A stretch of 64,000 bases of DNA from Paenibacillus assamensis DSM 18201 (GTDB lineage Bacteria; Bacillota; Bacilli; Paenibacillales; Paenibacillaceae). Under the pieces are notes generated by a model, which searched no databases, had not been told where the DNA came from, and worked only from the letters and a program-made list of their open reading frames with translations. Where the stretch lies: assembly GCF_000422445.1 (NCBI RefSeq), contig NZ_AULU01000009.1, positions 186,001 to 250,000 of the forward strand. Reading direction: 5' to 3'. A program made the translations under genes and the position numbers. Below are positions 25,903-33,770 of the stretch, one piece after another; the stretch's first letter is position 1, and every line of letters begins with the position of its first letter.

Positions 25903-26963
25903 CGTTCTTCCACCCCTCTAGGAAGATGCAGAGCACGATACGCACTTTCACTTCCCCCCGTTACCGCATAGTAAACATTAGCCTCTGGCTCTGTTGATTG
26001 CTTGGATTGATACCGTTGAAGCAGCTTTTCCCTGCTAACGCTAGCAGACAGGGCTTGCTCTCCGTGTTGTTCCTGCTCACGCATCTGACTCATCTCAATC
26101 AGTCGTTCTGCCCATTCACTGGCCGTAACGGGCATTTCTTGCCCCTGTACTTCCAATCCACAGCGCTGTCCTCTGCATCGCTCTCCCACCAACTGCCCAA
26201 GCCGCAATGCGGCAGGCAAAACGACTCCAGCGTCTTGCAGTTGCAATGGCTGTGCCAGCAGCTCAGCTCGACTACCTTGAAAGACGATTCGTCCAGCCTT
26301 CATTAACAGATAGTGGCTCGCAACAGGCAGCACTTCATCGAGCCGATGCGTAACGACCACAACCGTCTTACCTTGCTCGACTGTAAGCCGGTGCAAGAGG
26401 TCGAGCAGTTCGGTTCTACTAAGCGGATCGAGCGTAGCAGTCGGCTCGTCCAACACGAGCAAATCTGGATTGGATGCCAGCACAGCTGCAATGGCCGCCT
26501 TGCGCATCTGTCCGCCGCTGAGCTGGAAGGGGTTCATCGTGAGCACAGCTTCAGGCAGTCCCACCTTGCGCAGGGCCCCCCAAGCCGCTTGACGTGCCTC
26601 CTGCTCAGACATGCCAAACTGCAAAGGGCCAAACATAAGGTCCTGCTCCACCGTATCTGCGAACAGTTGCTGCTCAGGGAATTGGAAGACGAGCCCGACT
26701 CGTTTGCGCAGCGGCTTTAGCCCTTTTTGCTTTATCCCAGCCTCGAACGTCATATCCAGCACACGAAGTCGCCCCGTGGTCGGCTGGAAAATACCGTTTA
26801 TGTGCTGCAGCAAGGTCGACTTGCCGGAGCCAGCAGCACCAAGAATCGCATAGAATTGTCCTTGTTCCCATTCGAAGCTAATATCCTTAAGCGCAAACGA
26901 TGGTTCACTGCCACCGTTAGCAACATATTGATAACTTAATTTTTCACTGGACACGATGGCCAT
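25899..26963 (-). CDS. ecfA2: ECF transporter ATPase EcfA2 with C-terminal extension
   Basis: 354 residues; the usual length is near 290. Walker A GAAGSGKST, signature LSGGQMRKAAIA, Walker B LLVLDEPTATLDP and switch His VVTHRLDE are all present. The last about 75 residues are polar, with repeated Glu/Gln, and do not resemble the normal C-terminus. Overlaps ecfA1 by 28 nt and ecfT by 4 nt, so the three subunits are translationally coupled. Confidence 0.85.
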   Translation of the reverse strand: MAIVSSEKLSYQYVANGGSEPSFALKDISFEWEQGQFYAILGAAGSGKSTLLQHINGIFQPTTGRLRVLDMTFEAGIKQKGLKPLRKRVGLVFQFPEQQLFADTVEQDLMFGPLQFGMSEQEARQAAWGALRKVGLPEAVLTMNPFQLSGGQMRKAAIAAVLASNPDLLVLDEPTATLDPLSRTELLDLLHRLTVEQGKTVVVVTHRLDEVLPVASHYLLMKAGRIVFQGSRAELLAQPLQLQDAGVVLPAALRLGQLVGERCRGQRCGLEVQGQEMPVTASEWAERLIEMSQMREQEQHGEQALSASVSREKLLQRYQSKQSTEPEANVYYAVTGGSESAYRALHLPRGVEER

Positions 26964-27769
26964 AGTGCATTCACCAACTCTTCCTCATCCCGGCATATAT
27001 CTACATCAACACCACGACGCCTTAGCTCTAGCGATAACTCTACAGCAAATGGCGGACGTAAGCGGCATTCCTCCATCAGCTCTTCCCGCGCGAACAGCTC
27101 CATCGGTGACAAATCAGCTACCAACTGGCCATCCTTTACAACAAGAACTCGATCCGATGCCATAATTTCTTCCGCATCATGCGTCACTGATACAATGGTA
27201 AACCCTCTTTCAGCACGCAATTGCCGCATATGAATCATACACTCTCGCCTTGCCTGCTCATCTAACATCGACGTCGCCTCATCCCAAATCATGACTTCCG
27301 GATTTAGCACAAGCAGCCCAGCAATCGCAACGCGCTGTTTCTGTCCCCCAGACAAGGAAGATGGATGGCGACCCAACCAATCTCGAATACCTAGCTCAAC
27401 CGACACCTGATCGATCCTCCGCTGCATTTCTGCTTGCGGCAAACAGCGGTTCTCCATTCCAAATGCCATATCATCTTGCACCGTATTCGCTATAAACTGA
27501 TTATCTGGGTTTTGAAATAAGTAGCCGACTCGTCCACGTATATCACTAACCGTATGGCCATCCAGCTTTACACCGCCGATCTGAATCGTGCCTGACTGCG
27601 GCACAAGCAAGCCATTCATCAGCTTCGTCAATGTCGATTTGCCAGAACCATTCGGACCTACAATGGTTACCCATTGTCCCTGTTCGATATGAAAGGACAA
27701 GTCTGTAAACATTGGCTCACCCTTCGAATACTGAAAAGCCACTTGATTGAATCGTAGGATAGCTGCCAC
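26936..27769 (-). CDS. ecfA1: ECF transporter ATPase EcfA1
   Basis: 277 residues. Walker A GPNGSGKST, Q-loop LFQNPDNQF typical of ECF ATPases, signature LSGGQKQRVAIAG, Walker B VMIWDEATSMLD. Begins with GTG 27769 shortly after AAAGGCG, the SD being unusually close, so initiation may depend on coupling to the upstream EetB-like gene, whose stop is 5 nt away. With EcfA2 it forms the motor of an energy-coupling factor transporter. Confidence 0.85.
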   Translation of the reverse strand: MAAILRFNQVAFQYSKGEPMFTDLSFHIEQGQWVTIVGPNGSGKSTLTKLMNGLLVPQSGTIQIGGVKLDGHTVSDIRGRVGYLFQNPDNQFIANTVQDDMAFGMENRCLPQAEMQRRIDQVSVELGIRDWLGRHPSSLSGGQKQRVAIAGLLVLNPEVMIWDEATSMLDEQARRECMIHMRQLRAERGFTIVSVTHDAEEIMASDRVLVVKDGQLVADLSPMELFAREELMEECRLRPPFAVELSLELRRRGVDVDICRDEEELVNALWPSCPVKN

Positions 27770-27774
27770 CGCCT

Positions 27775-28347
27775 TTACTGCATTTCTGGTGCAAATGGTT
27801 CAAACAACGACAGCTTGGAAAGTGAGGCAACCACGTATTTCACAGCGATTCCGATAAAGATACCGGTCACAATTCCGAGCAGCATTAAGGCTGGAAGATA
27901 GTAATAGATCTTGGTTGTTTGAAAAACAATATACGCCGCCGTTAATTGCCCCACATTATGCGCTACGCCGCCCATTACACTAATTCCGATGAGACTAAGA
28001 CGACCTCGCCCGATTCGGATAAGACCGTACATAACAATGAAGCTAAACAGCGCACCTAGAAAGCTAAATAAAAACGCGGAAAACGCACCGTATATCAAAG
28101 TCATAATTAAGGCTTTCAATATAACTAGCGCCATCGAATCTCGCCAAGACAGGAAGCATAAGCAAGTCAGAACCATAATATTGGCTAGACCTAGCTTGGC
28201 ACCTGGAATCATCATAAACATTTGTGTCGGGAGCATCGCTTCTACTAATCCCAGAACAGCAGCTACTGCCGCAAATATGGCAATGATGACCGTCTTCCTT
28301 AACTTAAGCGATGAAGAGACCGAGGAATCGTTAGCTGACAACCGCAT
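27775..28347 (-). CDS. eetB: Gx transporter family / EetB-like membrane protein
   Basis: 190 residues, about five membrane helices. It fits the family formerly annotated heptaprenyl diphosphate synthase component I (Hpre_diP_synt_I), now called Gx transporter, which resembles ECF S components: note LPTQMFMMIPGAKLGLANIM and GGVAHNVGQL. In Listeria the protein of this family, EetB, is encoded with EetA and needed for extracellular electron transfer. Here it overlaps the EetA-like gene and leads into ecfA1. Its substrate is unknown. SD GAGGAGA. Confidence 0.8.
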   Translation of the reverse strand: MRLSANDSSVSSSLKLRKTVIIAIFAAVAAVLGLVEAMLPTQMFMMIPGAKLGLANIMVLTCLCFLSWRDSMALVILKALIMTLIYGAFSAFLFSFLGALFSFIVMYGLIRIGRGRLSLIGISVMGGVAHNVGQLTAAYIVFQTTKIYYYLPALMLLGIVTGIFIGIAVKYVVASLSKLSLFEPFAPEMQ

Positions 28348-28723
28348 CTAGTTCACTCTCCTCTGCTTGATCCGTTTTCAGTTCCACAAGCACGCGATGC
28401 GGCAGACAAACAATGGTATCTCCTTTGCGATTCACAAAGCCAAAGGACAAGCACACTTGATCAGGACAATCCGCCTCAATCATTTCGATTCCATAGTTAT
28501 GAACTTTCAAAATATTTGTACCGTGATCAGTCGGCACTGTAATTATTTGCTCTTCTTCGGTTAGCGTTACTGTCTTAAACAGCTTGCCATCGACCGTAAT
28601 CTCTGCTGTCATTGTATTATTGTGATTATTTTCACTTGAGTTCTGAATCAACCACTTAGGAATAAAAAATGCAAGAGCAGCCACAATGACGAGGCAGATT
28701 ACTACTACATCCCCGCGTTTCAT
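28331..28723 (-). CDS. eetA: NusG domain II protein, EetA-like
   Basis: About 130 residues: an N-terminal membrane helix (VVVICLVIVAALAFFIP) followed by an extracytoplasmic NusG_II-type beta domain (AEITVDGKLFKTVTL, then NILKVHNYGIEMIEADCPDQVC and IVCLPHRVLVEL, with two conserved Cys). EetA of Listeria has this layout and is required for EET, possibly by placing flavin outside the membrane. I set the start at ATG 28723; the ATG at 28732 abuts AAGGAG with no spacing. First gene of the eetAB-ecf operon. Confidence 0.82.
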   Translation of the reverse strand: MKRGDVVVICLVIVAALAFFIPKWLIQNSSENNHNNTMTAEITVDGKLFKTVTLTEEEQIITVPTDHGTNILKVHNYGIEMIEADCPDQVCLSFGFVNRKGDTIVCLPHRVLVELKTDQAEESELDAVVS

Positions 28724-28790
28724 ACCTAGCATCTCCTTAAGCTCTTAAATAACAATCTATAAAATTTTAATGATTATAAATTTCAATATT

Positions 28791-28819
28791 ATTATACTGC
28801 CACCTCATTTTTCGTTCAA
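28791..28819 (-). promoter_or_regulatory. Sigma-A promoter of the eetAB-ecfA1A2T operon
   Basis: Minus strand TTGAAC (28814-28819), exactly 17 bp, TATAAT (28791-28796). Confidence 0.75.
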
Positions 28820-28839
28820 TGTTGACGGCTTGGACAAAT

Positions 28840-28881
28840 GCCAGAAAAACCCTTATGCAGCGGGATTTTGGCTGTTTTTTT
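28840..28881 (+). terminator. Terminator-like hairpin upstream of the ApbE gene
   Basis: GCCAGAAAAACCC / GGGATTTTGGC pairing followed by seven T on the plus strand. No plus-strand gene precedes it, so it may insulate the divergent promoters or act as a leader element. Confidence 0.4.
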
Positions 28882-28914
28882 GTGATAAACTTCCTAGGCA
28901 ATGCATCTTCATTC

Positions 28915-28923
28915 TGATATAAT
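28915..28923 (+). promoter_or_regulatory. Extended -10 promoter of the ApbE gene
   Basis: TG-A-TATAAT at 28915-28923 with no good -35; extended -10 promoters tolerate that. Confidence 0.45.
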
Positions 28924-28988
28924 GTTGTGCTAAAAGACAGGCAGATCGTACAAGCCTTAACCTATGGACAGATTACGGAGGGACAACT

Positions 28989-30074
28989 ATGAGAGGAATA
29001 CGCTCGATGAAACTTCCACGCTGGGCTTACATTGTTGCAGTGGCGCTATCCATCACGATGTTGGCAGTAGGATGTGGTTCACCATCATCTGATTCTAAAC
29101 AGGTGCAGCAGCCAACGATTCAATCCAAGTCCTACTTTATATTTGATACCATGGTTACGGTGAAATTATACGATGATCCTGCTTACGCGCAACATTTTGA
29201 ACATATTTTGAACATTATGAAAGACATCGAAAGCAAGATGAGCCGTACGCTGGAAACAAGCGAACTGTACAAGCTGAACACCCATGCTGGCAAAGGCCCT
29301 TATCAAGTTTCTGATGAAACTTTCATGGTTATCGAGAAGGCATTGGACTATGCGGAGAAAACGAATGGACGCTTTGATCCAACGATAGGACCGCTCGTTA
29401 GTTTATGGGGGATCGGTACCGAACAAGCCCGTGTACCAGCTCAGGCGGAAATTGATGAAGCACTCAAGCTAGTTGGCTATGACACAGTAACGCTTGATGC
29501 TGCCAACAAAACGGTGTCCATGGCGAAGCCCGGCATGGAGTTGGACTTGGGCGGCATCGGCAAAGGATATGCAGCTGACGCTATTGTCGATTACATTCGT
29601 GAACAAGGCGTAAAGAGCGCCATTATTGACTTAGGCGGTAACATTTATGCAGTTGGTACCAAGCCAGCCGGATTCGATTGGACGATTGGCGTGCAAGATC
29701 CGAATGAGACGCGCGGCAATCAGATCGGTACGATGAAAATAAAGGATCGCACCATTGTGACCTCCGGCGTGTATGAACGTTATTTGGAGCATAATGGGCA
29801 ATACTATCATCATATTCTCGATCCGAAGACAGGCTACCCTGCTAAGAGCAATCTAAACAGTGTTACTATCGTAACGGATCGCTCTACGGATGCCGATGCG
29901 CTGTCGACATCTGCCTTCGCGCTTGGCGTTGAAGAAGGGATTGCCTTCATTGAAGCGAAGCCGAATGCCGAAGCTATTTTTATAACAGAAGACAAGCAAG
30001 TATATACCACGTCAGGCATCCCCAGCTTTTTCACCCTGACGGATGATGCATATAAATATAAGTTCAACAAGTAA
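28989..30074 (+). CDS. FAD:protein FMN transferase (ApbE/FmnB), lipoprotein
   Basis: 361 residues. Signal peptide with lipobox LAVGC, so it works outside the membrane. ApbE features: FIFDTMVTVKLYD near the start, LWGIGTEQARVP, ELDLGGIGKGYAADAIVDYI, LGGNIYAVGTK and the Mg2+/FAD site DPKTGYPAKSNLNSVTIV ... TDADALSTSAFALG. It splits FAD and links FMN to Ser/Thr in SGAT-like motifs of exported proteins. Candidate targets in this window are the lipoproteins at 11517 and 33316. In Listeria the same enzyme (FmnB) matures PplA. SD GGAGGGA; ends before a strong terminator. Confidence 0.92.
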   Translation: MRGIRSMKLPRWAYIVAVALSITMLAVGCGSPSSDSKQVQQPTIQSKSYFIFDTMVTVKLYDDPAYAQHFEHILNIMKDIESKMSRTLETSELYKLNTHAGKGPYQVSDETFMVIEKALDYAEKTNGRFDPTIGPLVSLWGIGTEQARVPAQAEIDEALKLVGYDTVTLDAANKTVSMAKPGMELDLGGIGKGYAADAIVDYIREQGVKSAIIDLGGNIYAVGTKPAGFDWTIGVQDPNETRGNQIGTMKIKDRTIVTSGVYERYLEHNGQYYHHILDPKTGYPAKSNLNSVTIVTDRSTDADALSTSAFALGVEEGIAFIEAKPNAEAIFITEDKQVYTTSGIPSFFTLTDDAYKYKFNK

Positions 30075-30162
30075 GGTGTTCAGCATCAAAGAATGCATCC
30101 CTTTCCGTACGCGGACTGAATGCCATGAATGAACATTTTCAACACGAAGTTCGACACAGACT

Positions 30163-30231
30163 AGACCCGCCCATAGAAAAGGCTGACCGGTCAAAAGGAC
30201 CTGTTACGTCTTTTCGCTGGCGGGTCTTTAT
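30163..30231 (+). terminator. Terminator after the ApbE gene
   Basis: GACCCGCC / GGCGGGTC arms with a structured loop, then TTTATCT. Confidence 0.75.
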
Positions 30232-30344
30232 CTATATACAGCTGTAGGTATGAGAAAGGCCACTGTAAGAAATGAATGCATGTAGCACGCTCTATCCAGC
30301 ACTAGTATCAGCTTTGTTCAACAGAAAGGAAGGAGCTACGTTAT

Positions 30345-31685
30345 ATGTTTCTATTGCAATTAATTATCGTCTTGCTGGCCATTTATTTTGGATCAAGACT
30401 TGGAGGAATAGGTCTTGGCGTTATGGGCGGGCTTGGACTTGCTATCCTTACGTTCGGCTTCGGACTCGTCCCTTCCGATCCGCCAATTGATGTCATCCTG
30501 ATGATCGCGGCTGTCGTAACAGCGACCGCTACGATGCAAGCGGCAGGCGGTATGGATGTGCTCGTCAAAATAGCAGAACGAGCGCTGCGCCGCAATCCGC
30601 ATCACATTACATTTATGGCGCCTGTCGTTACATACTTGTTCACGCTATGTGCGGGAACTGGACATGTCGCTTACTCGGTTATGCCTGTTATCGCGGAGGT
30701 AGCGCGCCAATCCGGTGTGCGCCCTGAGCGTCCGATGTCGGTAGCGGTCATCGCATCGCAGCAGGCAATTACGGCAAGCCCTATTTCTGCGGCTACCGTT
30801 GCGCTCTTGGCTCTGCTTGCACCGCAGGGTTATACGCTGCCGAACATATTGATGATCAGCATTCCAGCTACGATTATTGGCTGTGTCGCGGCTGCGCTTG
30901 TGATGAACCGCTACGGCAAGGCACTAGCAGAGGATGAAGAGTTCCAGCACCGTGTAGAAGCAGGAACGGTGCCGCCAATTGGCGAAGCGGATCGCTCGGG
31001 CTCTGCTGCCAGTGATGACGGCACACTGCCGCGTGGAGCAGTTGCATCGGTATTTATTTTCCTAGTCGGCGTGATTGCCGTTGTGTTGTTCGGCTCTTTC
31101 CCAGAGCTTCGCCCATCCTATTTGGATGCAGAAGGCGTTATGAAGACACTCGGTATGCCGCAAGTCGTTGAAATCGTCATGCTGTCGGTCGGCGGTTTGA
31201 TTTTGCTCGTATCGCGCGCTCCAGCAGAACGCGTGGTGAAAAGTAATATTTTTAGCGCAGGAATGCAGGCTGTCATCAGCATCTTTGGTATCGCATGGCT
31301 CGGGGATACATTCTTCCGTGGCAATATGGAGATTATTGATGCAGCCATTAAAGACACGGTTACAGCTGCGCCATGGATGTTCGCAGTAGCCTTGTTCTTT
31401 ATGTCCATCCTGCTTAGCTCGCAGGCAGCGACAGTGCGTGGATTGATGCCGCTTGGTATTGCGTTAGGCATGCCAGCACCAGCCTTGATCGCCATGTTCC
31501 CATCGGTAAACGGCTACTTCTTCTTGCCGAACTATCCGACGGTTATTGCGGCGATCAACTTCGACCGCACAGGTACGACGCGAATTGGCCGCTATTTGCT
31601 GAACCACAGCTTTATGGTTCCGGGCTTAGTGGCAACGATTGTTTCTGTGGCCGTGGGCTTTGGCTTAACAAAAATTTTGTTATAG
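30345..31685 (+). CDS. Anaerobic C4-dicarboxylate transporter (DcuA/DcuB family)
   Basis: 446 residues with about ten to twelve membrane helices. Typical for DcuA/B are the glycine-rich first helix, TLCAGTGHVAYSVMPVIAEV, ASQQAITASPISAATVALLA and a C-terminal PNYPTVIAAINFDRTGTTRIG. The carrier exchanges fumarate, malate or aspartate with succinate in fumarate respiration. It lies just after the ApbE gene and near a fumarate-reductase-like flavoprotein (33771). If that reductase is outside the cell, carrier use would be for uptake of aspartate/succinate or as a parallel route. SD AAGGAGC. Confidence 0.88.
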   Translation: MFLLQLIIVLLAIYFGSRLGGIGLGVMGGLGLAILTFGFGLVPSDPPIDVILMIAAVVTATATMQAAGGMDVLVKIAERALRRNPHHITFMAPVVTYLFTLCAGTGHVAYSVMPVIAEVARQSGVRPERPMSVAVIASQQAITASPISAATVALLALLAPQGYTLPNILMISIPATIIGCVAAALVMNRYGKALAEDEEFQHRVEAGTVPPIGEADRSGSAASDDGTLPRGAVASVFIFLVGVIAVVLFGSFPELRPSYLDAEGVMKTLGMPQVVEIVMLSVGGLILLVSRAPAERVVKSNIFSAGMQAVISIFGIAWLGDTFFRGNMEIIDAAIKDTVTAAPWMFAVALFFMSILLSSQAATVRGLMPLGIALGMPAPALIAMFPSVNGYFFLPNYPTVIAAINFDRTGTTRIGRYLLNHSFMVPGLVATIVSVAVGFGLTKILL

Positions 31686-31707
31686 CAGCATACAATAAGT
31701 AAGCATA

Positions 31708-31757
31708 AGGACGCAGGCATCTCCATCATCACGGGAGACGGCTTGCGTCTTTTTATA
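31708..31757 (+). terminator. Terminator after dcu gene
   Basis: GACGCAGGC ... GCTTGCGTC arms with inner TCTCC/GGAGA, followed by TTTTTATA. Confidence 0.8.
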
Positions 31758-31770
31758 ATAGAAAGCTAAC

Positions 31771-31935
31771 TTATGGACTCACCACTACCTCAATTTGTTT
31801 ATTATCAACATGCATCGGTGAAGAAGGAATCGGCTCGGCAGATACATGTATCGTAAATGGAATAAGGATGGCGATTACGACTAAGGCTAGTGTTAAAATA
31901 GCTTGTGAGAAATCAATAGTAGCTCCGTTGTTCAT
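31771..31935 (-). CDS. Small predicted membrane protein
   Basis: About 54 residues: short polar N-terminus, one hydrophobic segment (ILTLALVVIAILIPFTI), then a short extracytoplasmic tail. AGGGAGC lies before ATG 31935, which makes it more credible than a longer frame (31986). No family recognised. It could be a regulatory micro-membrane protein or spurious; convergent with the dcu terminator. Confidence 0.4.
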   Translation of the reverse strand: MNNGATIDFSQAILTLALVVIAILIPFTIHVSAEPIPSSPMHVDNKQIEVVVSP

Positions 31936-32122
31936 GTTTAGGTTCGCTCCCTGCTTGTTTATATGGCAAGTATAGCGAATGTTCAATCGAGGTGCCTTCG
32001 ATTTAGCTGTTGGAACCTTTCAATCTTGTCATCCAACTGCAAGCTCGATGAAGTTTGAGTTAGTACTGCGTCACGTCCTAATCTTATCGCCTCGTCGAGC
32101 TTACATGCTTTACCCTATCAGC

Positions 32123-32151
32123 TTGACATCTTTATCAATTTATATTATCTT
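32123..32151 (+). promoter_or_regulatory. Promoter of the dioxygenase gene
   Basis: TTGACA (32123-32128), 17 bp, TATCTT (32146-32151). The -10 lies within the palindrome at 32144-32165. Confidence 0.6.
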
Positions 32152-32165
32152 TAATTCAAGATAAT
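32144..32165 (+). promoter_or_regulatory. Operator palindrome (MhqR/MarR-like)
   Basis: Perfect arms ATTATCTT and AAGATAAT around TAATTC, overlapping the -10 box. In B. subtilis, mhqO-type dioxygenase genes are repressed by MhqR through ATCTC-AAGATA-like palindromes, so a quinone-responsive repressor is likely. Confidence 0.55.
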
Positions 32166-32208
32166 TAATATCGAGATATAACTCACCACCCTTGAGGAGG
32201 TTCCCATA

Positions 32209-33177
32209 ATGAATTTGAAAGGGATTCACCACGTTTCATTACTAACTGCAAATGCCGAGAAGAACCTGGCATTCTATACCGATATACTAGGCATGCGTCT
32301 TGTGAAGAAGACAGTTAACCAAGATGATACATCGATGTATCATTTGTTTTACGCTGATGCAGAGGGCAACCCTGGAACAGAGATTACCTTTTTCGAAATT
32401 CCGATGGCAGCTGGCCAACAATACGGCATTAACAGTGTTTCCGCTACTTCTTTGCGAGTCGCTTCAGACGAAGCGCTATTGTTCTGGAAACAGCGCTTCG
32501 AAACACTCAAAGTACCGCATGGTGAAATTACAGACCGTACGGGGCGCAACTCGCTATCTTTTACTGACTTTGAAGGCACCAAATTGATTCTTGTCTCCGA
32601 TGAGCATAACAGCGGTGTTGCTGGCGGAACCGCTTGGACGCACAGTGACATTCCATCACAGTACGGTATCATTGGACTAGGACCAATTAAACTAACGGTT
32701 CGCAAAGCTTCATCAACGATCAACGTACTAACATCTGTGATGGGCTTCCGTCGCAAAGCCTCCTACCCATCTTGGTTCGATGGCCAGCCAGATATTATTG
32801 TCCTTGAAACAGGCGAGGGTGGAACGGGTGCTGAAGTTCATATCGAAGAACGCAATGACCTGCCGATGGCAAGACCGGGGCGTGGTGCTGTGCATCACGT
32901 CGCCTTCCGTGTCGATAATGAAGAGGAAATGCATCAATGGGTTAATCATATTGAACAGCACAACCTGCCAAGCTCAGGCTTTGTAGACCGTTTCTACTTC
33001 CGTTCGCTTTATTTCCGCGAACCAAACGGTATATTGTATGAACTAGCAACAGATGGGCCTGGCTTCGACACCGACGAAGATATGGAGCATCTAGGTGAGA
33101 GCCTAGCCTTACCACCCTTTTTAGAGCCACAACGTGAAGAAATTGAAGCGAAGCTGAAACCTCTTCGCACAAAATGA
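32209..33177 (+). CDS. Ring-cleaving dioxygenase, VOC superfamily (MhqO-like)
   Basis: 322 residues made of two vicinal-oxygen-chelate modules. The first begins GIHHVSLLTANAEKNLAFYTDILGMRLVKKTVNQDD, diagnostic of MhqA/MhqO dioxygenases; the second contains GAVHHVAFRVDNEEEMH and ILYELATDGPGF. The His residues of GIHH and VHHV and the Glu of YELA are the expected metal ligands. Homologues open hydroquinones and defend against quinone toxicity. A quinone-detoxifying enzyme beside a quinone-based electron-transfer locus may be meaningful. SD GAGGAGG; palindromic operator upstream. Confidence 0.88.
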   Translation: MNLKGIHHVSLLTANAEKNLAFYTDILGMRLVKKTVNQDDTSMYHLFYADAEGNPGTEITFFEIPMAAGQQYGINSVSATSLRVASDEALLFWKQRFETLKVPHGEITDRTGRNSLSFTDFEGTKLILVSDEHNSGVAGGTAWTHSDIPSQYGIIGLGPIKLTVRKASSTINVLTSVMGFRRKASYPSWFDGQPDIIVLETGEGGTGAEVHIEERNDLPMARPGRGAVHHVAFRVDNEEEMHQWVNHIEQHNLPSSGFVDRFYFRSLYFREPNGILYELATDGPGFDTDEDMEHLGESLALPPFLEPQREEIEAKLKPLRTK

Positions 33178-33236
33178 GTGTTCCTTCTTCAATCTAATAT
33201 ACAAGCGTTACTGTAGAGCTATTTATATGCAACGTG

Positions 33237-33286
33237 AAAAGAGACGACAGTTTTATTCCTACATCGGATAAAAGTCGTCTCTTTTC
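33237..33286. terminator. Bidirectional terminator between dioxygenase and FMN-lipoprotein genes
   Basis: AAAAGAGACGAC / GTCGTCTCTTTT arms with inner TTTTAT/ATAAAA. Confidence 0.85.
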
Positions 33287-33315
33287 ATGTTTGTAATTGT
33301 TCTATAGTAGACTCT

Positions 33316-33663
33316 CTATTTCTTCGCCTGCTCCAATGCTTGCTTCACAGCAGCGATGACACCTTCGGACGACTTCGTTGCACCAGTCAGCGCTTCAACC
33401 TCATCCGCTCCCTGCTTCTCAATAATTTCAGGAACTGTATTGTCCGTTACCGCTTGAATCATTTGCGCAGTCTCTTCATGCTGCTTCACTTCAACGGATT
33501 CTATCTTGCCAGACTTCACAGTTACAGCTACAACGATATCACTAGTTGCTCCTCGTGACTTGCCTTCATACACTCCATCTTTATAAAGACCGCCGTTTCC
33601 ACAGCCCGACAATGCGAGCATAGCTGCAATCCCTAATATGATCCATGCTTTTCTCTTCATCAC
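33316..33663 (-). CDS. FMN-binding domain lipoprotein
   Basis: 115 residues: signal peptide with lipobox LALSGC, then a single FMN_bind domain (GKSRGATSDIVVAVTVKSGKIES). The flavinylation motif EALTGATKSS near residue 92 has the Thr to which an ApbE transferase adds FMN. It is the second gene after a fumarate-reductase-like flavoprotein, 107 nt away, and is therefore likely its membrane-anchored electron donor, taking the place of an FMN domain that is fused in related reductases. SD AGGGGAG. Confidence 0.88.
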   Translation of the reverse strand: MMKRKAWIILGIAAMLALSGCGNGGLYKDGVYEGKSRGATSDIVVAVTVKSGKIESVEVKQHEETAQMIQAVTDNTVPEIIEKQGADEVEALTGATKSSEGVIAAVKQALEQAKK

Positions 33664-33770
33664 AATCTCCCCTTGATGTCTATATACGTAAAGTAAAATT
33701 ACGACAGTTCCTCAAAATGTCCCGAAGCCATTCCGTCCCGCTACTTTATGCCAATAGTCGTAATAGCTCA

